From Symploca sp. SIO3C6 (GTDB taxonomy: Bacteria; Cyanobacteriota; Cyanobacteriia; Cyanobacteriales; Coleofasciculaceae), in NCBI GenBank assembly GCA_010692425.1, contig JAAHHJ010000025.1, positions 1-64,000 of the forward strand: DNA of 64,000 nucleotides, in the 5' to 3' direction. The notes beneath the pieces were generated by a model. It was not told the origin of the DNA and did no database searches. It worked only from the letters and a program-made list of their open reading frames with translations. Made by a program: the position numbers and the translations under genes. Of this stretch, positions 61,968-64,000 are shown piece after piece; within the stretch, counting starts at the first letter, position 1; every line of letters begins with the position of its first letter.

Positions 61968-64000
61968 TCATATTTTTATACTATAATCTTCTCTGTTTCT
62001 AGTGAGATTAGGATTATAGCAAGGGTCACTTGTGATTATTATGTTCCATTTACTCTGCATATATTGAGTCTCCTTAATAAATCGAGCTAGTTTGCCAGTA
62101 GTATCATCACTGCCTCGACTCTTTGACTCATAATGATATAGAACTACATGAGGCAAGTAAATATTTCTGTATCCTTTTTCTACTAACTTGAAACAAAAGT
62201 CAACATCATTGAATGCAACTGCTAAATCTTCATCAAGCCCCCCAACTTCTTCAAATACATTCCGCCTGCACATCAAACATGCTGCTGTAACAGCTGAGAA
62301 ATTATTAACCGTTTTAATGTGACTAAAATAACCTTGAGAACTAGTTGGAAAGTATTTATGACTATGACCTGCAACTCCACCAATACCAGCGACTACACCG
62401 GCATGCTGGATAGTATTATCTGGATACAAAAGTAAAGCACCTACAGCTCCTACAGATGGTCTTTGAGCTTGCTCAAGCATTGCATTAATCCAGTCAGGTG
62501 TTACTACTTCTGTATCATTATTTAAAAATAAAAGATACTTGCCTCTTGCCTTTTTAACCGCTAAATTGTTGATTTTTGAATAATTAAAAGGAATATTTAA
62601 GGAATAGTAGTTGAGTTTATCTGGCTCTCTTGTTTGCCACTTGTTCATAACTTCAATCGCTTGCACTTCGGTGCTGCCATTATCTATTAAAATAACTTCA
62701 TAATTTTCATATGTAGTGCTTTCAAAAATAGAATTTAAGCATTTATCAAGCATCTCTCCTAAATTTTTGGTTGGGATAATGATGCTGACTAAATCATAAT
62801 GTTTGATGTCATATCTAACAATGTGATAATCTACAGAACCTGGAGCAGCAGTTACGATCCCTGGTTCCCCTCTTCTGTGGATGGCTTCTGAGATTGCTTT
62901 TTTAGCTGCTTCAACAGCATAGTTTTTACTATCTAAGCTACTAGCAGTAGAATTAGTATGCATACGCCAGTGGTACAAAATTTTGGGTATGTGAAATATA
63001 TTCTCAGTCTTTTCAGTAAATCTTAAGACAAAATCATAATCCTGACTTCCTTCATAACCAACTCTAAACCCACCTATCTCGTTTACTATTGAGCGCCTAT
63101 AGGTTCCTAGATGGCAAGTATACATCCGAGACAAGAATGAATCTGGACACCAATCTGGTTTAAAGAATGGATCTCTGAGTCGATTTTGTTCATCAATTTT
63201 ATCTTCATCGGAATAGATCATATCTGCTTCCGGATGCCGATTTAGTAGTAGAACTACTTCATACAAAGCATCTGGAGTTAGTAAATCATCATGATCTAGT
63301 AAGGCAATAAACTCCCCTGTTGCTATTTCTATCGCTGAGTTGGAGGCATGGGAGATATGACCATTTTCGGTTCTGAAAACAACTTTAATCCGAGGGTCTT
63401 TGGAGACGTATTCCTCTAAAATTGACCTAATATAAGGTTCGGTTGAGGCATCATCAGCAATGCACAACTCCCAGTAGGAATAAACCTGATTCAAGACAGA
63501 ATCTATCGCCTGCCGCAAAAAATACTCAGGAGTGTTAAAAACAGGCACAATTAAACTAATTACAGGTTTATAACTAAATGTTTCTACTGTTTGAGTTAGC
63601 TTGCACAATTCTGCTTGATCAGGGTAGTTTTTGAGTAACCATTTTTGATAGTTAACATCATCACTATGAGGAATTTCTGGTGGTATTTCCAGCGGAAGTG
63701 TCGGAGCTTCAAATTTTTGAGACAATACTTTAAGTAATTTGCTTAACGCATACTTAAGTCCCTTAACTCTTAAAACTGCGAATAGGTACTTTCCTCGTGA
63801 CCATAAATTACCTGGTTCTAAACTAATGTCTTCAGCTAAACCAAAAGTGGATCTAAATTTAAACCATAAACTTCGCAATTGCCAAAACTTGCTACTTTCC
63901 ATGGCAGTAATAACTACTTGCGACCGCTCCAATTCTACTTTAGTCTGCTGTAGCTGAGATTGCGACCGCTCCAATTCTAATTGAGTCTGCTGTAGCTGAG
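61968..64000 (-). CDS. Tandem GT2 glycosyltransferase with coiled-coil N-terminus, partial
   Basis: The frame is open to the window edge, so the N-terminus is missing; the TTG at 63974 is internal. The visible protein begins with a 13-residue coiled-coil repeat (LQQTKVELERSQ) and then a basic helix. Two GT-A domains follow: the first (counting from 63974, about 135-370: ISLIVPVFNTPEYFLRQAIDSVL, ALLDHDDLLTPDAL, SDEDKIDEQNRLRDPFFKPDW) and the second (about 395-650: VSIIIPTKNLGEMLDKCLNSIF, LLFLNNDTEVVTPDW, DFCFKLVEKGYRNIYLPHVVLYHYES). Such double GT2 proteins make rhamnan-type or O-antigen chains. It is the first visible gene of the minus-strand glycan operon. Confidence 0.9.
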   Translation of the reverse strand, partial: QLQQTQLELERSQSQLQQTKVELERSQVVITAMESSKFWQLRSLWFKFRSTFGLAEDISLEPGNLWSRGKYLFAVLRVKGLKYALSKLLKVLSQKFEAPTLPLEIPPEIPHSDDVNYQKWLLKNYPDQAELCKLTQTVETFSYKPVISLIVPVFNTPEYFLRQAIDSVLNQVYSYWELCIADDASTEPYIRSILEEYVSKDPRIKVVFRTENGHISHASNSAIEIATGEFIALLDHDDLLTPDALYEVVLLLNRHPEADMIYSDEDKIDEQNRLRDPFFKPDWCPDSFLSRMYTCHLGTYRRSIVNEIGGFRVGYEGSQDYDFVLRFTEKTENIFHIPKILYHWRMHTNSTASSLDSKNYAVEAAKKAISEAIHRRGEPGIVTAAPGSVDYHIVRYDIKHYDLVSIIIPTKNLGEMLDKCLNSIFESTTYENYEVILIDNGSTEVQAIEVMNKWQTREPDKLNYYSLNIPFNYSKINNLAVKKARGKYLLFLNNDTEVVTPDWINAMLEQAQRPSVGAVGALLLYPDNTIQHAGVVAGIGGVAGHSHKYFPTSSQGYFSHIKTVNNFSAVTAACLMCRRNVFEEVGGLDEDLAVAFNDVDFCFKLVEKGYRNIYLPHVVLYHYESKSRGSDDTTGKLARFIKETQYMQSKWNIIITSDPCYNPNLTRNREDYSIKI

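Overview
The window reads as chromosomal DNA from a cyanobacterium, probably a large-genome filamentous one. Evidence: frequent HIP1 octamers (GCGATCGC) inside genes and spacers; cyanobacterial marker genes (pipX-pipY, sepF, Tic20-like, DUF3531, DUF4112, a nif-type ferredoxin III); and spacers full of short tandem repeats with 7- and 8-base periods, which are typical of such genomes. I cannot name the species. No tRNA, rRNA, CRISPR array, integrase, complete insertion sequence or reverse transcriptase was seen.

Layout. 1-6.3 kb: the 3' part of a CHAT-protease gene with long N-terminal peptide repeats, a TRAP transporter membrane pair (dctQM, no binding protein), and an intact three-domain protein-arginine deiminase of the vertebrate PADI type. 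6.5-19 kb: an accessory region. It holds a Ser/Thr kinase fused to an FGE-sulfatase/C-lectin-fold domain, a CHAT-STAND(NB-ARC) protein fused to the same domain, a small membrane partner overlapping the latter, a remnant of a kinase gene, a secreted cyclase, an aldo/keto reductase, fdxB and several uncharacterised genes. 19-28.5 kb: housekeeping genes (cinA, a WecA/MraY-like transferase, glyA, Tic20-like, an FAH hydrolase, rpsF) and a TPR protein. 28.7-31.1 kb: an AT-rich lipid-modification pair (CFA-synthase-like methyltransferase and fatty-acid desaturase) with the decayed tail of a second desaturase. 31-37 kb: a Ski2-like helicase and a GHL10 glycoside-hydrolase-like protein. 37-38.1 kb: a gene graveyard. 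38-53.4 kb: mostly core genes (yidD, vanX-like, amidase, asnS, hemB, a Fur-family regulator, proC-sepF-pipY-pipX, pabB/trpE-like, ecfT, der). 53.5-64 kb: a cell-surface glycan cluster (glycosyltransferases, two sugar-nucleotide epimerases, a GtrA-glycosyltransferase fusion, a polytopic membrane protein), cut by the right edge.

The most interesting material is in the first 19 kb. The two FGE-domain proteins share one C-terminal module on different signalling heads (kinase; CHAT plus STAND ATPase). Between them, their last ~35 codons differ mainly at codon positions 1 and 2 while staying C/T at position 3. That is the pattern expected of diversity-generating-retroelement variable regions copied from AAY-rich templates. 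No reverse transcriptase or template was found here, so any such system would act in trans. The CHAT-STAND protein with its EACC1-like partner looks like a conflict or immune-type system carrying a diversifiable sensor. The PADI gene keeps the catalytic and calcium-site motifs of the animal enzymes.

Start codons were re-chosen from ribosome-binding sites and family lengths where stated. All functions rest on motif recognition by eye, without database searches.
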